A stretch of DNA of 64,000 bases from Anaerolineae bacterium (GCA_022843385.1 JALHNT010000039.1:1-64000); one strand, 5' to 3'; numbered from the stretch's first letter, positions 26,002 to 34,712 are shown. The notes: generated by a model from the letters alone, not told the origin. Program-made: numbers and translations.

Positions 26002-26630
26002 CCGCTGCTCCTTGAGAAGCTGTTATTCCTCGGCAGACAGATATTGTAACATATGGTGCGATTGCGATTCGAGTTCCTATTGCTATGTGCCGATCAATGT
26101 GGCGACAACACGGGCACCTGGCATATAAACGCTATCAGGTGGCACTGGAAACACGGGAAGCTGGCGGCACTGTTCAGCGAGTCTGCGCCAGCGATGCGCC
26201 GCCGACGAAACGTGGATTTCGGCGGTTCTTTCACGGGAGCAGTTGGCCGCGAACGCTGGAGTGAAAGGTGAAAAGTGCTGAGTGCAAAGTGAAGCCCAAA
26301 AGCGCACAGGTCGTTGATTCAGTGATTTGTAGTTTTTGCAGATTTCCCGCCGAATGTGCAGGCGAGTGGACGGGAGACTGGCGTAAAACTGCGAAAAACG
26401 CTAACGCTGAGTTTCGGCTGTTGTTGCGCTGTGCAGTATGTTGATGGGAGTGATCCGCCACTGTGCACAATATACGTTCGGGGGCGAAAATACAAGAGCT
26501 TGTCGCCGGATGTTGACATATAGGCGATGATGGGTGAGTTGGGATCGATGAGGGGCGAATTGAGCGAAGTACTATCATAGACCTATTGTAGTATTGAATA
26601 TCTGTTCTGTAAAGAGCTGTGGTCTAATCG
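26002..26630. other. Long non-coding stretch upstream of the prenyltransferase
   Basis: No convincing gene is seen on either strand. Short open frames (26083-26307 and 26231-26578 on minus) lack ribosome sites and family features, although the first ends in a plausible LPVFPVPPDSVYMPGARVV stretch and could be a gene relic. A seven-bp stem (CCGCCGA/TCGGCGG, 26199-26225) and several AAAGTG/GTGAAAG-type words at 26263-26295 are visible. It could hold an untranslated RNA or degraded gene; neither can be shown here. Confidence 0.4.
26622..26630. repeat. Target-site duplication, left arm (copy B)
   Basis: GTCTAATCG, repeated exactly at 26720-26728 on the other side of copy B. Confidence 0.88.
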
Positions 26631-26719
26631 GGGTGCATTTCACTTTGGTGCACTCGTACCTATAGTTTTGGCTTGAGACTTTTCATCGAGCGAGTTTTGC
26701 ACGAACTTGAAATGCACCC
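26631..26719 (+). mobile_element. 89-bp MITE-like element, copy B
   Basis: Identical to copy A (4061-4149) over all 89 bases, in the opposite absolute orientation. It starts GGGTGCATTTCA and ends with the inverse complement. A perfect 9-bp duplication GTCTAATCG flanks it (26622-26630 and 26720-26728), different from the duplication of copy A, so the two insertions are independent events. It ends 108 bases before the decarboxylase start and is oriented relative to that gene as copy A is to the histidine kinase gene. Confidence 0.92.
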
Positions 26720-26728
26720 GTCTAATCG
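26720..26728. repeat. Target-site duplication, right arm (copy B)
   Basis: GTCTAATCG, second arm of the duplication around copy B. Confidence 0.88.
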
Positions 26729-26827
26729 TTTGCGTTCGCTCAATTCTTTGGGTTTCATAACCGTGACTTGCTAATCAATTGTCATCAATGGCAACATAGA
26801 CTGATCTTTCGTGAAGGAGAAATCTCT

Positions 26828-27796
26828 GTGAGCATTAAGGCATCGGCTTATGCCCACCCCAATATCGCGTTCATCAAGTATTGGGGTAACCGAAATGATG
26901 TGCTGCGTTTGCCCGTCAATGGCTCACTCAGCATGAACTTGCACGGCTTGCACACACATACCCATGTGGAGTGGTCGAATACATTGTCGCACGATTCGTT
27001 GACGATTAATGGAGTCGAACAGATGGGGCGGGCATTGGAACGTGTGATAGAACATCTCGATGTTTTGCGGGAGCGCTATCAGTTGCAAGGATATGCCGCT
27101 GTTCAATCGGAGAACAACTTTCCAATTGGCGCAGGTGTGGCATCGTCGGCATCCTCTTTCGCTGCGCTGACCCTTGCTGCTGCGGCACATCTTGATCTGA
27201 GCGAACGCGAGTTGACCACTCTGGCGCGATTAGGTTCGGGTTCGGCCTCGCGATCCGTACCAACAGGTTTTGTTGAGTGGTATGCTGCTGAAACCCATGA
27301 AGAGTCTTTTGCAGAGAGTTTTGCCGCACCCGATCATTGGAATCTGACGGATGTTGTCGCGATTATCAGCACTACTCATAAGGCGGTAGGGTCAACTGAA
27401 GGACATCAATCGGCTGCAACTAGTGACTTACAGATGGCTCGTGTGGCTCGCGTATCTGAACGGATTGCGATCTGTAAATCAGCCATTCTTCAACGCGATT
27501 TCGCCGCCTTTGCTGAGGTGGTCGAGTTGGACAGTAACCTGATGCATGCGGTCATGATGACAAGTCGACCGGCGCTCTTCTACTGGCTTCCTGCCAGTCT
27601 TGCGGTGATGCACCTAGTGGGTGAGTGGCGACGTGAGGGATTGAATGTGTGCTACACGCTGGATGCCGGCCCGAATGTTCACTGCCTGTGTACCAGCGAC
27701 CACGCTTCCGAAATTGCGAACCGACTCAGGAGTTTGGATGGTGTGCTGGATGTTCGTACAGCCGGGGTAGGTGGCGGGGCGTACCTAGACAATTAA
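26828..27796 (+). CDS. Mevalonate (di)phosphate decarboxylase
   Basis: 322 residues from the GTG at 26828, chosen because AAGGAG lies just upstream and the family N-terminus begins there. GHMP fold with NIAFIKYWG (12-20), FPIGAGVASSASSFAAL (99-115), RLGSGSASRS and the catalytic aspartate D279 in LDAGPN. In characterised diphosphomevalonate decarboxylases the KYWG is followed by a lysine recalled to contact the diphosphate; here it is Asn (N21). With an IPK nearby, the substrate may be mevalonate-5-phosphate, giving isopentenyl phosphate, as reported for Roseiflexus. The substrate remains inference. Confidence 0.88.
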   Translation: MSIKASAYAHPNIAFIKYWGNRNDVLRLPVNGSLSMNLHGLHTHTHVEWSNTLSHDSLTINGVEQMGRALERVIEHLDVLRERYQLQGYAAVQSENNFPIGAGVASSASSFAALTLAAAAHLDLSERELTTLARLGSGSASRSVPTGFVEWYAAETHEESFAESFAAPDHWNLTDVVAIISTTHKAVGSTEGHQSAATSDLQMARVARVSERIAICKSAILQRDFAAFAEVVELDSNLMHAVMMTSRPALFYWLPASLAVMHLVGEWRREGLNVCYTLDAGPNVHCLCTSDHASEIANRLRSLDGVLDVRTAGVGGGAYLDN

Positions 27797-27814
27797 GCGC
27801 AGGATAAGCGGCGA

Positions 27815-27844
27815 TTGCTTCCAGGAATGATAAAGTCTTATAAT
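27815..27844 (+). promoter_or_regulatory. Promoter candidate for the RseP-like protease
   Basis: TTGCTT (27815-27820) and a perfect TATAAT (27839-27844) separated by 18 bases, 50 bases before the ATG at 27895. It lies just after the decarboxylase stop. Confidence 0.5.
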
Positions 27845-27894
27845 GCGGGGGACGTTGTGCCATTCGTGGCACATAACAGTTGAGGTCTGAAGAC

Positions 27895-29343
27895 ATGCTT
27901 GAATCGCTGTTGAATAATGGTGTCCTATCCGCGATTATCGGTTTCTTTGTGGTGTTGACGCCGCTGATTCTGGTACATGAGCTGGGGCACTTCCTGGCTG
28001 GTAAAGCGGTAGGCATTACCATCCTAGAGTTTGGACTGGGATTTCCACCACGCGCGCGGAAGCTATTCACCTGGCGTGAGACCGAGTTTACCTTGAACTG
28101 GGTTCCTCTGGGCGGATTTGTACGACCATTAGGCGAGGACATGATTCGCCCGGTTGATGATGAAACGGTCTCAAAAGAACGCGCCGAACTACTGGAAGTG
28201 TTGGAACAACGCCAGATTTCTGGTAAGCCGAAAGCAGTCAATGAGGCTAGGCCGCTTGGGCGGATTTTCTTCATGGCCGCCGGTGCATTAGCTAATTTTG
28301 CTTTGGCACTCGTTCTGTATTTTATCATCGCTCTCATTGGCATCCCTCAGCCAGTCGGCGTAGCGCTCGGCGTTCTCGAAATCAACCCTGACTCCCGCTT
28401 GGCTCAAGCAGGCCTCCAGGCACAAGACATCATTATGCAGGTGAATGGTCAGACATTTCGCTCCAATGCGGAATTCTTCGATCAGCTAAATTCCCGTGGC
28501 GAGTCAATCACCCTGACCGTTCAAAGGGGTGAATCATCTGAAATGGTTGATCTTGTGATCCCTTCGGAGAGCATCGCTAATGGTGAAACTCAGACCTTCA
28601 CTGAAATCAGCGGCGTTGCGGACAATTCTCCGGCACAGGACGCGGGCATTCAACCCGGTGATCGAATTTTGGCGGTTGAGGGCGAACCGCTGAGTTATCG
28701 AGGGCAATTGCGTGATTTGATCTATGCCATCCCGGAAGGCGATCAGATTCAGTTGACGATTTTGCGCGGCGAAGAGAGCCTGAATGTTGAGTTGACCCCA
28801 CGGATTAACCCACCTGAAGGGCAGGGGCGCATCGGTGTGAGCATTGGCAACTTTATAGTGTCAGAATCATCGAGCGGTCTGAATGTTGCGGAGGTCGATC
28901 AAATAGGTACTGTGCCGCTATCGTTACTGGACTCGCTAAGGTACAGCGGCGATCGCTTCAGTGAAGTCATTTTGACAATTGCTCGCCTTCCGTCTCAACT
29001 CATTAGTGGGGCACTGTCTCCTGAAGAGGCGCGCCCAGTGAGCGTTGTCGGCATGAGCCAGTTCAGCGGGTTTGTGCTGCGAGAGAGTGTGGAGCAGGGC
29101 AGAATAACACCAATACTGGATGTCATCGCGACATTCAGCATTGCGTTGGGCTTTTTCAACCTGCTTCCCATCCCAGCTTTGGACGGTGGACGTATCCTGT
29201 TTGTTCTGGTTGAAATTGTGCGCGGGCGTCCAATTGCCCCTGAACGTGAGGGTATGGTACATCTTATTGGTCTAGCCTTGTTGCTAAGTCTGTCCGTGCT
29301 GATCATGTTGAACGATTTCATCAATCCACTGCAACTGCGCTAA
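27895..29343 (+). CDS. Site-2 intramembrane metalloprotease, RseP/M50 family
   Basis: 482 residues from the ATG at 27895 (GAGGT eight bases upstream; an in-frame TTG at 27880 is less likely). The zinc motif HELGH is at 28-32 in the first helix, and the second catalytic motif LDGGR lies near residue 430 in the last helical block. Two PDZ-like domains sit between them (about 160-235 and 240-320), as in RseP. Such proteases cut membrane-bound regulators, for example anti-sigma factors, or clear signal peptides. The substrate here is unknown. It is followed by the HEAT-repeat gene 12 bases on. Confidence 0.92.
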   Translation: MLESLLNNGVLSAIIGFFVVLTPLILVHELGHFLAGKAVGITILEFGLGFPPRARKLFTWRETEFTLNWVPLGGFVRPLGEDMIRPVDDETVSKERAELLEVLEQRQISGKPKAVNEARPLGRIFFMAAGALANFALALVLYFIIALIGIPQPVGVALGVLEINPDSRLAQAGLQAQDIIMQVNGQTFRSNAEFFDQLNSRGESITLTVQRGESSEMVDLVIPSESIANGETQTFTEISGVADNSPAQDAGIQPGDRILAVEGEPLSYRGQLRDLIYAIPEGDQIQLTILRGEESLNVELTPRINPPEGQGRIGVSIGNFIVSESSSGLNVAEVDQIGTVPLSLLDSLRYSGDRFSEVILTIARLPSQLISGALSPEEARPVSVVGMSQFSGFVLRESVEQGRITPILDVIATFSIALGFFNLLPIPALDGGRILFVLVEIVRGRPIAPEREGMVHLIGLALLLSLSVLIMLNDFINPLQLR

Positions 29344-29355
29344 AGGGGAAATTGA

Positions 29356-30363
29356 GTGACATTTCCAATTGACTTTGAGGACTCTCAGGACGAGACGCCA
29401 AAGCAGAGTGAAAAGCCGACACTGGATAGCGTAATTCAAACGCTAGAAGCGATTGACGAAGGGGGTGTTATCCCGGCTAATGTCTATTATGGTTTATCCG
29501 ATTTGAGCTTCAGCGATCTCAGGAAATTCGAGGCAGCTTGGAGTGGTTTGCCGATCGATGTGCGGCGTCAATTGGTTCAACAGTTGTCCGAAGCCAGTGA
29601 ATCGAACATTGACCTCAACTATCAGGCGCTAGGTTTTCTTGCGCTCAATGATCTGGATGAGGTCGTCCGTGAAACTGCGATTGACTTGTTGTGGTACGAG
29701 GAATCATCAGAGTTCATGAATCGACTGGTTGATATGGCTCAATGGGATGAGAATCAACAGGTACGTGCGAGAGCGATTAGCGAACTAGGGCGATTCATTC
29801 TCCTGGGTGAATACGGAGAAATACCTGAATCGGATGCTGCTCGGCTTCAGGATCTCATGGTGCAATTCTGGACCACTGAAAATGAGGAACTAGATGTTCG
29901 GCGTCGTGCGTTAGAATCCTTGTCGCGTTCCAGCCATGAACTGGTGCCAGAGGCCATCCAGGAAGCCTATGACACTGGTGATCGCTTGATGCAGGCCAGT
30001 GCTTTGTTTGCCATGGGGCAGTCGTATGACCAGCGCTGGAGCAGCGTTGTCACCAAAGAAATTCTTCATAACGATCCCGCTATCCGCTACGAAGCTGCGC
30101 GTGCAGCTGGCGAGTTGGAATTGTCAGAACTGGTCTCTCAGCTTGGCAGGCTGGCAATTGAAGATGATCGTGAAATCAAGGAAGTTGCGATTTGGTCATT
30201 GGGTGAGATTGGTGGCAATCACGCGCTACGACTCTTGTCGGCACTTGCTGAAGACGCCGAAGAAGCTGAAGATGAACCGCTGCTAGAGGCCATTGAGGAT
30301 GCGATTGCCAGCGCCAGCATGGTAGGGGGTATGCTCCAGTTTGATGACGATGATGAGCGCTAG
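29356..30363 (+). CDS. HEAT-repeat protein
   Basis: 335 residues, very acidic, starting at GTG with AAAGGGGA upstream. From about 80 to 310 it shows paired helices with HEAT-like spacing (repeated DLDEVVRETAIDLL, QQVRARAISEL, LDVRRRALESL, PAIRYEAARAAGEL, REIKEVAIWSLGEI). These repeats form scaffolds for protein contacts. No catalytic domain is visible. Tight spacing after the RseP-like gene suggests one operon and possibly a shared process, but no direct link is seen. Confidence 0.8.
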   Translation: MTFPIDFEDSQDETPKQSEKPTLDSVIQTLEAIDEGGVIPANVYYGLSDLSFSDLRKFEAAWSGLPIDVRRQLVQQLSEASESNIDLNYQALGFLALNDLDEVVRETAIDLLWYEESSEFMNRLVDMAQWDENQQVRARAISELGRFILLGEYGEIPESDAARLQDLMVQFWTTENEELDVRRRALESLSRSSHELVPEAIQEAYDTGDRLMQASALFAMGQSYDQRWSSVVTKEILHNDPAIRYEAARAAGELELSELVSQLGRLAIEDDREIKEVAIWSLGEIGGNHALRLLSALAEDAEEAEDEPLLEAIEDAIASASMVGGMLQFDDDDER

Positions 30364-30425
30364 CGGCGCAATCGAAAGTTTATGTGCCAGATATTGGCTC
30401 ATCTGTTGAAAACTGAAGCCGTCTT

Positions 30426-31334
30426 GTGATTGATATCTTCATAAATAACATCCTGCCTGTTTTCTTGATTGCGGCTGTTGGTTTCATCGCGGCTGGTCGG
30501 TTTGATTTGCAGCCTGGGCCGTTTGGCAAACTCCTCTTCTATGTGTTTTCGCCCTCGCTCGTATTCTACAGCCTGGCTACCAGCACGATCGATACTCAGG
30601 AACTGGTTCAGCTCCTGTTCGTGATGCTAGTAGTGACTGGACTAATCCTGTTTGTTGCCTGGGTCGCCGCTCGCGCTTTTCGATTTTCTACCATCCAGCA
30701 ATCTGGTATTTTGTTAGGGGCGATGTGGCCGAATGATGGCAATCTGGGCTTGCCGATCGTGAAATTTGCTTTCGGCGATGAAGTTCTGGCGCGGGCGGTC
30801 ATCATCTATGTCATCGTTAGTTTGTTTGCCTATAGTATAGGTGTTGTGGTGGCATCCAGAGGGACGCACTCTTGGCAGGGGGCGATGATACGGGTTCTGC
30901 AAATGCCAGTCTTTTATGCGGCACTTTTGGGAATAATGGTGAATGTCCTGCGCATTCCTCTTTTTCCAACCATTGACCGTTCAATCAGTCTGCTGTCGCA
31001 GGCTACGATACCTGTAATGCTTATCATGCTGGGTATTCAGTTTGCCCAGTCAGCCAGTTTCACCAAGATGCGGCCGGCACTGATGACCATCTCATTGCGA
31101 CTGCTGATCTCACCGGCAATTGCTTTAACATTGGGGGTATTGTTTGGCCTGAGAGCCGAAGCCTCAATTGCGCTGGTCATGCAGATGGCAATGCCGGTAG
31201 CAGTGGCGACGATTATTTTCGCAGAAGAATTTACGCTGGATCGTCAGCAGGTTCTAAGCACTGTGTTTTTGTCTACTCTCCTGAGCCCTCTAACGTTATC
31301 GATTCTCATCGCTATGCTGAAGGTGCAGACGTGA
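30426..31334 (+). CDS. AEC-family transporter (auxin efflux carrier-like)
   Basis: 302 residues, about ten hydrophobic helices in two halves of five, the usual AEC layout. The N-terminus LPVFLIAAVGFIAAGRF and the GxxxPNDGNLGLPIVKFAFG stretch are typical, as is the MAMPVAVATIIFAEEF near the end. Family members export or import organic acids such as malate. The substrate is not inferable. The start is GTG; no strong ribosome site is visible. Confidence 0.85.
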   Translation: MIDIFINNILPVFLIAAVGFIAAGRFDLQPGPFGKLLFYVFSPSLVFYSLATSTIDTQELVQLLFVMLVVTGLILFVAWVAARAFRFSTIQQSGILLGAMWPNDGNLGLPIVKFAFGDEVLARAVIIYVIVSLFAYSIGVVVASRGTHSWQGAMIRVLQMPVFYAALLGIMVNVLRIPLFPTIDRSISLLSQATIPVMLIMLGIQFAQSASFTKMRPALMTISLRLLISPAIALTLGVLFGLRAEASIALVMQMAMPVAVATIIFAEEFTLDRQQVLSTVFLSTLLSPLTLSILIAMLKVQT

Positions 31335-31354
31335 GTTATTTTGCTCACGTCTGC
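31325..31354. terminator. Bidirectional hairpin between convergent genes
   Basis: GCAGACGTGAG at 31325-31335 pairs perfectly with CTCACGTCTGC at 31344-31354, eight-base loop. It spans the stop codon of the AEC gene and faces the end of the SCP2 gene. No long T-tract follows, so it may act mainly as a transcript-end stabiliser. Confidence 0.5.
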
Positions 31355-31361
31355 CACCCGA

Positions 31362-31694
31362 TCAGCCATTTGCGAACATTGTCTGTAACTTCATGGCGAT
31401 GCTCATGTCGCCTTCGATCTTCAGCTTACCGCTCATGAAAGCCTGCATCGCATTCATTTTTCCCGTGGAGACTGCATACCAGTCATCAGCGGCGGCCTTG
31501 AGCGTCATTTTAGGCGATTCGGCTGCACCCTCGCCACTTTCACATTTACCATCGCCAATTTTGAGCCAGTAGAGCCCACCATTGTCGCCGCTGAGATTGA
31601 ACTGGATGACCGCATTGACGCCTTCAGCTTTGGCTGGAATAAAACGGGTCACCATAGCCGGGAAAATGCCAGCCACTTCTTCGATTGATGCCAT
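31362..31694 (-). CDS. SCP2 sterol-carrier-like protein
   Basis: 110 residues, the length of a single SCP2 domain. The beta-strands (VNAVIQFNLSGDNGGLYWLKI) and the helical end DWYAVSTGKMNAMQAFMSGKLKIEGDMSIAMKLQ match the family. SCP2 domains bind lipids or fatty acyl-CoA in a hydrophobic tunnel. Stand-alone bacterial copies have no assigned partner. It faces the AEC gene convergently. Confidence 0.85.
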   Translation of the reverse strand: MASIEEVAGIFPAMVTRFIPAKAEGVNAVIQFNLSGDNGGLYWLKIGDGKCESGEGAAESPKMTLKAAADDWYAVSTGKMNAMQAFMSGKLKIEGDMSIAMKLQTMFANG

Positions 31695-31875
31695 GAATTT
31701 TGCTCCTGATTTGCGATAGGTTTCGATTCAACAATGTTCGAATTTACCATCAGTTGATGAGTGTACAATTAGATTAGTGACACTGACCAACGACCATTGT
31801 CTGGATGCTCCATTTCGGCGATACTGGGATGGGGTCAGCCAAAACTGCCACTGGAGATGATATTGAGTTAGTCGA

Positions 31876-33432
31876 ATGTACCCATTTTGCTTTGTCTTGC
31901 TGTTGATGGTATTGATTGGTTGTGTTCGTGAACAAGCGCCGGTAGTCGTCATTACGCCAACATCGGGTGCGATGAATGATGTACTGGCTGTGACTGTTGA
32001 TGTTCCTAGCGTGCTTTTCACCGCAACTCCGCCGACGACAATCCAAATCGCACCACCAGACGCGACCGCAACATCATGGGGCTTCCAGGATAATGCTCGC
32101 AGCCAGCACATTGTTCAGCCCGGCGAGTCGCTATCGGCTATTGCCAGCGCATATGGCACGACGGTCGATACATTGGCACAATTGAACAATTTAGCTGATC
32201 CTGACCTGTTATCAGTCGGGCAGGTCATTCGTCTGCCAGCACCACCAGTCGCTCAAACGGATGGAAATCAACTCATCCCGGACTCTCGCTTAGTCCGCGC
32301 CCCGGGGAGTTCAGTGTTTAGGGTTTCTGAATTTGTTAGTCAGCTTCCGGGTTACATCCGTAGCGCGACGGACGAGGTTGATGATGAGATACTGACTGGT
32401 GTCGAAATCGTCGAACGCATATCGCTTGAATTCAGTGTGGATGCGCGATTGCTTTTGAGTTTATTGGAATTTCGCGCGCGATGGCTATCTGCACCAACGA
32501 TGAGCGAAGATCGCCAGATCTATCCCATTCAGGGTGGTCCTTCACCCGACAACATTGATCGCAGAGGGCTTTACCGTCAGCTCGCCTGGACAGCCAACCA
32601 GTTGAATCGTGGTTACTATAACTGGAAATATGGCAACCTATCGATTCTTGAGTTCATGGATGGCACTCGACTCGCTATTTCACCTGACTTGAATGCTGGC
32701 ACTGTTGGTATCCAGTATTTCTTCAGCCTGAACAGCACTTTCACTGAGTGGACAACCGCGCTGGGCGACAGCGGGTTGCTGGCGATTTATCGGCAATATT
32801 TCTCTGACCCATGGGCAAACCCGATTGGCCTGTTGGTGCCTGATGAATTGTCGCAACCAGAATTGTCTTTGCCTTTTGTTTCAGGCGAAACCTGGTTCTT
32901 CACGGGTGGGCCTCATGGCGGGTGGGGGAGTGGGAGCGCCTGGTCGGCGGTTGATTTTGCGCCACCGGATGAACGTCCCGACAATGGCGCGGCCTGTTAC
33001 GTTTCCGAACATTGGGTCATCGCCGTCGCTAACGGAGTAATTGCTCGAAGTGGCGATGGCACTGTCATTCTCGATCTGGATGGCGATGGTGATGAATCGA
33101 CTGGCTGGACGATTCTTTACCTGCATCTTGCAGATGTAGATCGCGTGCAGGCCGGAATGCAGGTACAGGCAGGTGATCTGATTGGTCGACCATCATGTGA
33201 CGGTGGGGTGTCGAACGCAACACATCTCCATATCGGACGACGTTATAATGGTGAATGGTTGCCTGCCGATTGTAGCAATTGTCGTAACAATCGCCCGCCT
33301 CCCTTTGTGATGAGCAATTGGGTTATCTTTGCGCTTCCCAATCAGGAATATCAGGGCTATATGGTGCGTGATGGTGAACAGCGCACTGCCGAGCAGGGTC
33401 GCCTTACAGTTGTCAATCGAGTTTCATGGTAG
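31876..33432 (+). CDS. LysM and M23 peptidase lipoprotein
   Basis: 518 residues. Signal peptide with lipobox LIGC (C near 15). A LysM domain (about 75-120, HIVQPGESLSAIASAYGTT), a central helical domain, then an M23 zinc peptidase domain (about 340-490) with the HLHI motif and an upstream VDFAPP. The first histidine seems to come from PHGGWG rather than the canonical GxxxH, as in other Chloroflexota M23 variants. Within the domain an acidic loop DLDGDGDEST could bind calcium. It would cut peptidoglycan cross-links outside the membrane. The next gene overlaps its stop. Confidence 0.85.
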   Translation: MYPFCFVLLLMVLIGCVREQAPVVVITPTSGAMNDVLAVTVDVPSVLFTATPPTTIQIAPPDATATSWGFQDNARSQHIVQPGESLSAIASAYGTTVDTLAQLNNLADPDLLSVGQVIRLPAPPVAQTDGNQLIPDSRLVRAPGSSVFRVSEFVSQLPGYIRSATDEVDDEILTGVEIVERISLEFSVDARLLLSLLEFRARWLSAPTMSEDRQIYPIQGGPSPDNIDRRGLYRQLAWTANQLNRGYYNWKYGNLSILEFMDGTRLAISPDLNAGTVGIQYFFSLNSTFTEWTTALGDSGLLAIYRQYFSDPWANPIGLLVPDELSQPELSLPFVSGETWFFTGGPHGGWGSGSAWSAVDFAPPDERPDNGAACYVSEHWVIAVANGVIARSGDGTVILDLDGDGDESTGWTILYLHLADVDRVQAGMQVQAGDLIGRPSCDGGVSNATHLHIGRRYNGEWLPADCSNCRNNRPPPFVMSNWVIFALPNQEYQGYMVRDGEQRTAEQGRLTVVNRVSW

Positions 33433-34241
33433 GGGATATGCATACTCGCGTTCTCATTTTTGCGTTAGTGTTGGTTGCGATGGTTTGTTTGTTGCTCCCG
33501 GCAAGATGGGTGGTCAGCCAGGGATCAATCACTGCGACACCTGTTCCCGTTAGCTTGCCCAGCCCACTGCCTTTCGGCAGTGTAGTGGAAGCATCTCCCA
33601 CCCCGGCGATCATCACCAGTGACGGAGGCGCTGCGACAGCACCAGCGGACATAGGACCAGTTATGCTAGAGGCGTTGAGTGAAGCAAATATCCGTTCGCA
33701 GCCTGACCCTGAGTCGGAACGGTTAGGCAGTATCCAGATTGGTACTCTATACCCGGTGCTCGGACGCTATTATCGCTGGTATCAGTTCCAATATGATTTG
33801 GAAAACGGCAGTACCGGCTGGGTGTATGATGAATTAGTGCGGATTGTTGGTGATGAGACTGCCATCACCGACCTAGCCGCGCAAGAGCAGGCAGACACCG
33901 CACCTGATCTCGATGCAACTGCTACGGTAGCCAGTCTACAACAGACCCCAGGTGGGATCGAAACCGCTACTGCAAGTTCGGGCAGTATACCGCTGCCAGC
34001 GTTGCCCGGCGTCGGCAATAACAGCATGGATGCATCACCCACACCACCCGTGACGTTTGCAGTGCGGGCAACATTTACTCTGTCGGCGGCAATTTCTGTC
34101 CCGTCTTCTTCGCCCATAGTTGTTGCTCAGGAACGAGGGAACAGTACAAACATCGTGACATCCTTGCCGCCAATTTTTCCAATTCTGCTTTTGGGTGGAT
34201 TTGGCATCATTGGTCTGCTGGTGAGCAGCTACCGCAAATAA
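33426..34241 (+). CDS. SH3-domain envelope protein
   Basis: 271 residues. A signal-like hydrophobic N-terminus (about 8-28), a bacterial SH3b domain at about 75-140 (NIRSQPDPESERLGSIQIG, GSTGWVYDELV), a long Ser/Thr/Pro-rich linker and a C-terminal membrane helix (about 245-265) before SSYRK. SH3b domains bind peptidoglycan or protein. The ATG at 33426 overlaps the M23 gene by seven bases; the ATG at 33438 is an alternative. Probably acts with the M23 protein at the cell wall. Confidence 0.78.
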   Translation: MVGDMHTRVLIFALVLVAMVCLLLPARWVVSQGSITATPVPVSLPSPLPFGSVVEASPTPAIITSDGGAATAPADIGPVMLEALSEANIRSQPDPESERLGSIQIGTLYPVLGRYYRWYQFQYDLENGSTGWVYDELVRIVGDETAITDLAAQEQADTAPDLDATATVASLQQTPGGIETATASSGSIPLPALPGVGNNSMDASPTPPVTFAVRATFTLSAAISVPSSSPIVVAQERGNSTNIVTSLPPIFPILLLGGFGIIGLLVSSYRK

Positions 34242-34265
34242 AACAGCCTGGATGTCCAGGCTGTT
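34242..34265. terminator. Bidirectional terminator between SH3 protein and Fe-S carrier
   Basis: AACAGCCTGGA at 34242-34252 pairs perfectly with TCCAGGCTGTT at 34255-34265 around a short loop. It starts directly after the stop of the SH3 protein and faces the end of the Fe-S carrier gene, so it can serve both. Confidence 0.65.
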
Positions 34266-34283
34266 CCCGCTTAAATTCTGAAT

Positions 34284-34712
34284 TTAGTGGCTGCAACTGC
34301 CGCAGCCACCGCCATTATTCTCGGCACTGCCGTTGGCTGTCTTAAATGAGTGCCCGCAGCCACAGCTTGAAACTGCGTTAGGGTTGTCAATGCGGAAGCC
34401 GCCGCCCATCAGGCTGTCAACGTAGTCGATGGTCGCTCCCTGGAGATACATCAAGCTGGTTGGGTCGACTATCAAGCGCACACCTTCCACTTCGACCACT
34501 TTGTCGAAGTCGTGAGGGGTTTCCTCAAAGGCCATACCATACTGCATTCCGGAGCAACCACCGCCTGACACAAAGACGCGAAGGGCGTGATTGGGGATGT
34601 TGCGTTGTTGGAGCAAGGTTTGAATGATGTGCACTGCAGCGGGGGTCACCGTGAGGACAGTTTCCGACGCAACAGAGATAGTTTCGATTGCGGTTTGTTC
34701 GACGACGCTCAT
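34284..34712 (-). CDS. A-type iron-sulfur carrier (ErpA/IscA-like)
   Basis: 142 residues. The three conserved cysteines of A-type carriers are present: C53 in GGGCSG and C117/C119 in SSCGCG. The protein delivers [4Fe-4S] clusters to target enzymes. The C-terminus is extended by about 20 residues with a further GCGSC pair (C137, C140), which the family usually lacks. A good ribosome site (GAGGAG and GAGG) precedes the ATG. Upstream, before the IS insertion, lay a SufR-like regulator on the same strand about 100 bases away, so the two were probably co-transcribed. Confidence 0.9.
   Translation of the reverse strand: MSVVEQTAIETISVASETVLTVTPAAVHIIQTLLQQRNIPNHALRVFVSGGGCSGMQYGMAFEETPHDFDKVVEVEGVRLIVDPTSLMYLQGATIDYVDSLMGGGFRIDNPNAVSSCGCGHSFKTANGSAENNGGGCGSCSH

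Noticed and set aside
26231..26578. 115-codon minus-strand frame in the long gap
   Set aside because: Composition is Ser/His/Pro-rich, no ribosome site, no recognisable fold; treated as chance.
27726..28343. 205-codon open frame antisense to the RseP-like gene
   Set aside because: It lies wholly opposite a well-supported gene, is rich in Ser/Arg/Pro as shadow frames are, and has no family feature.
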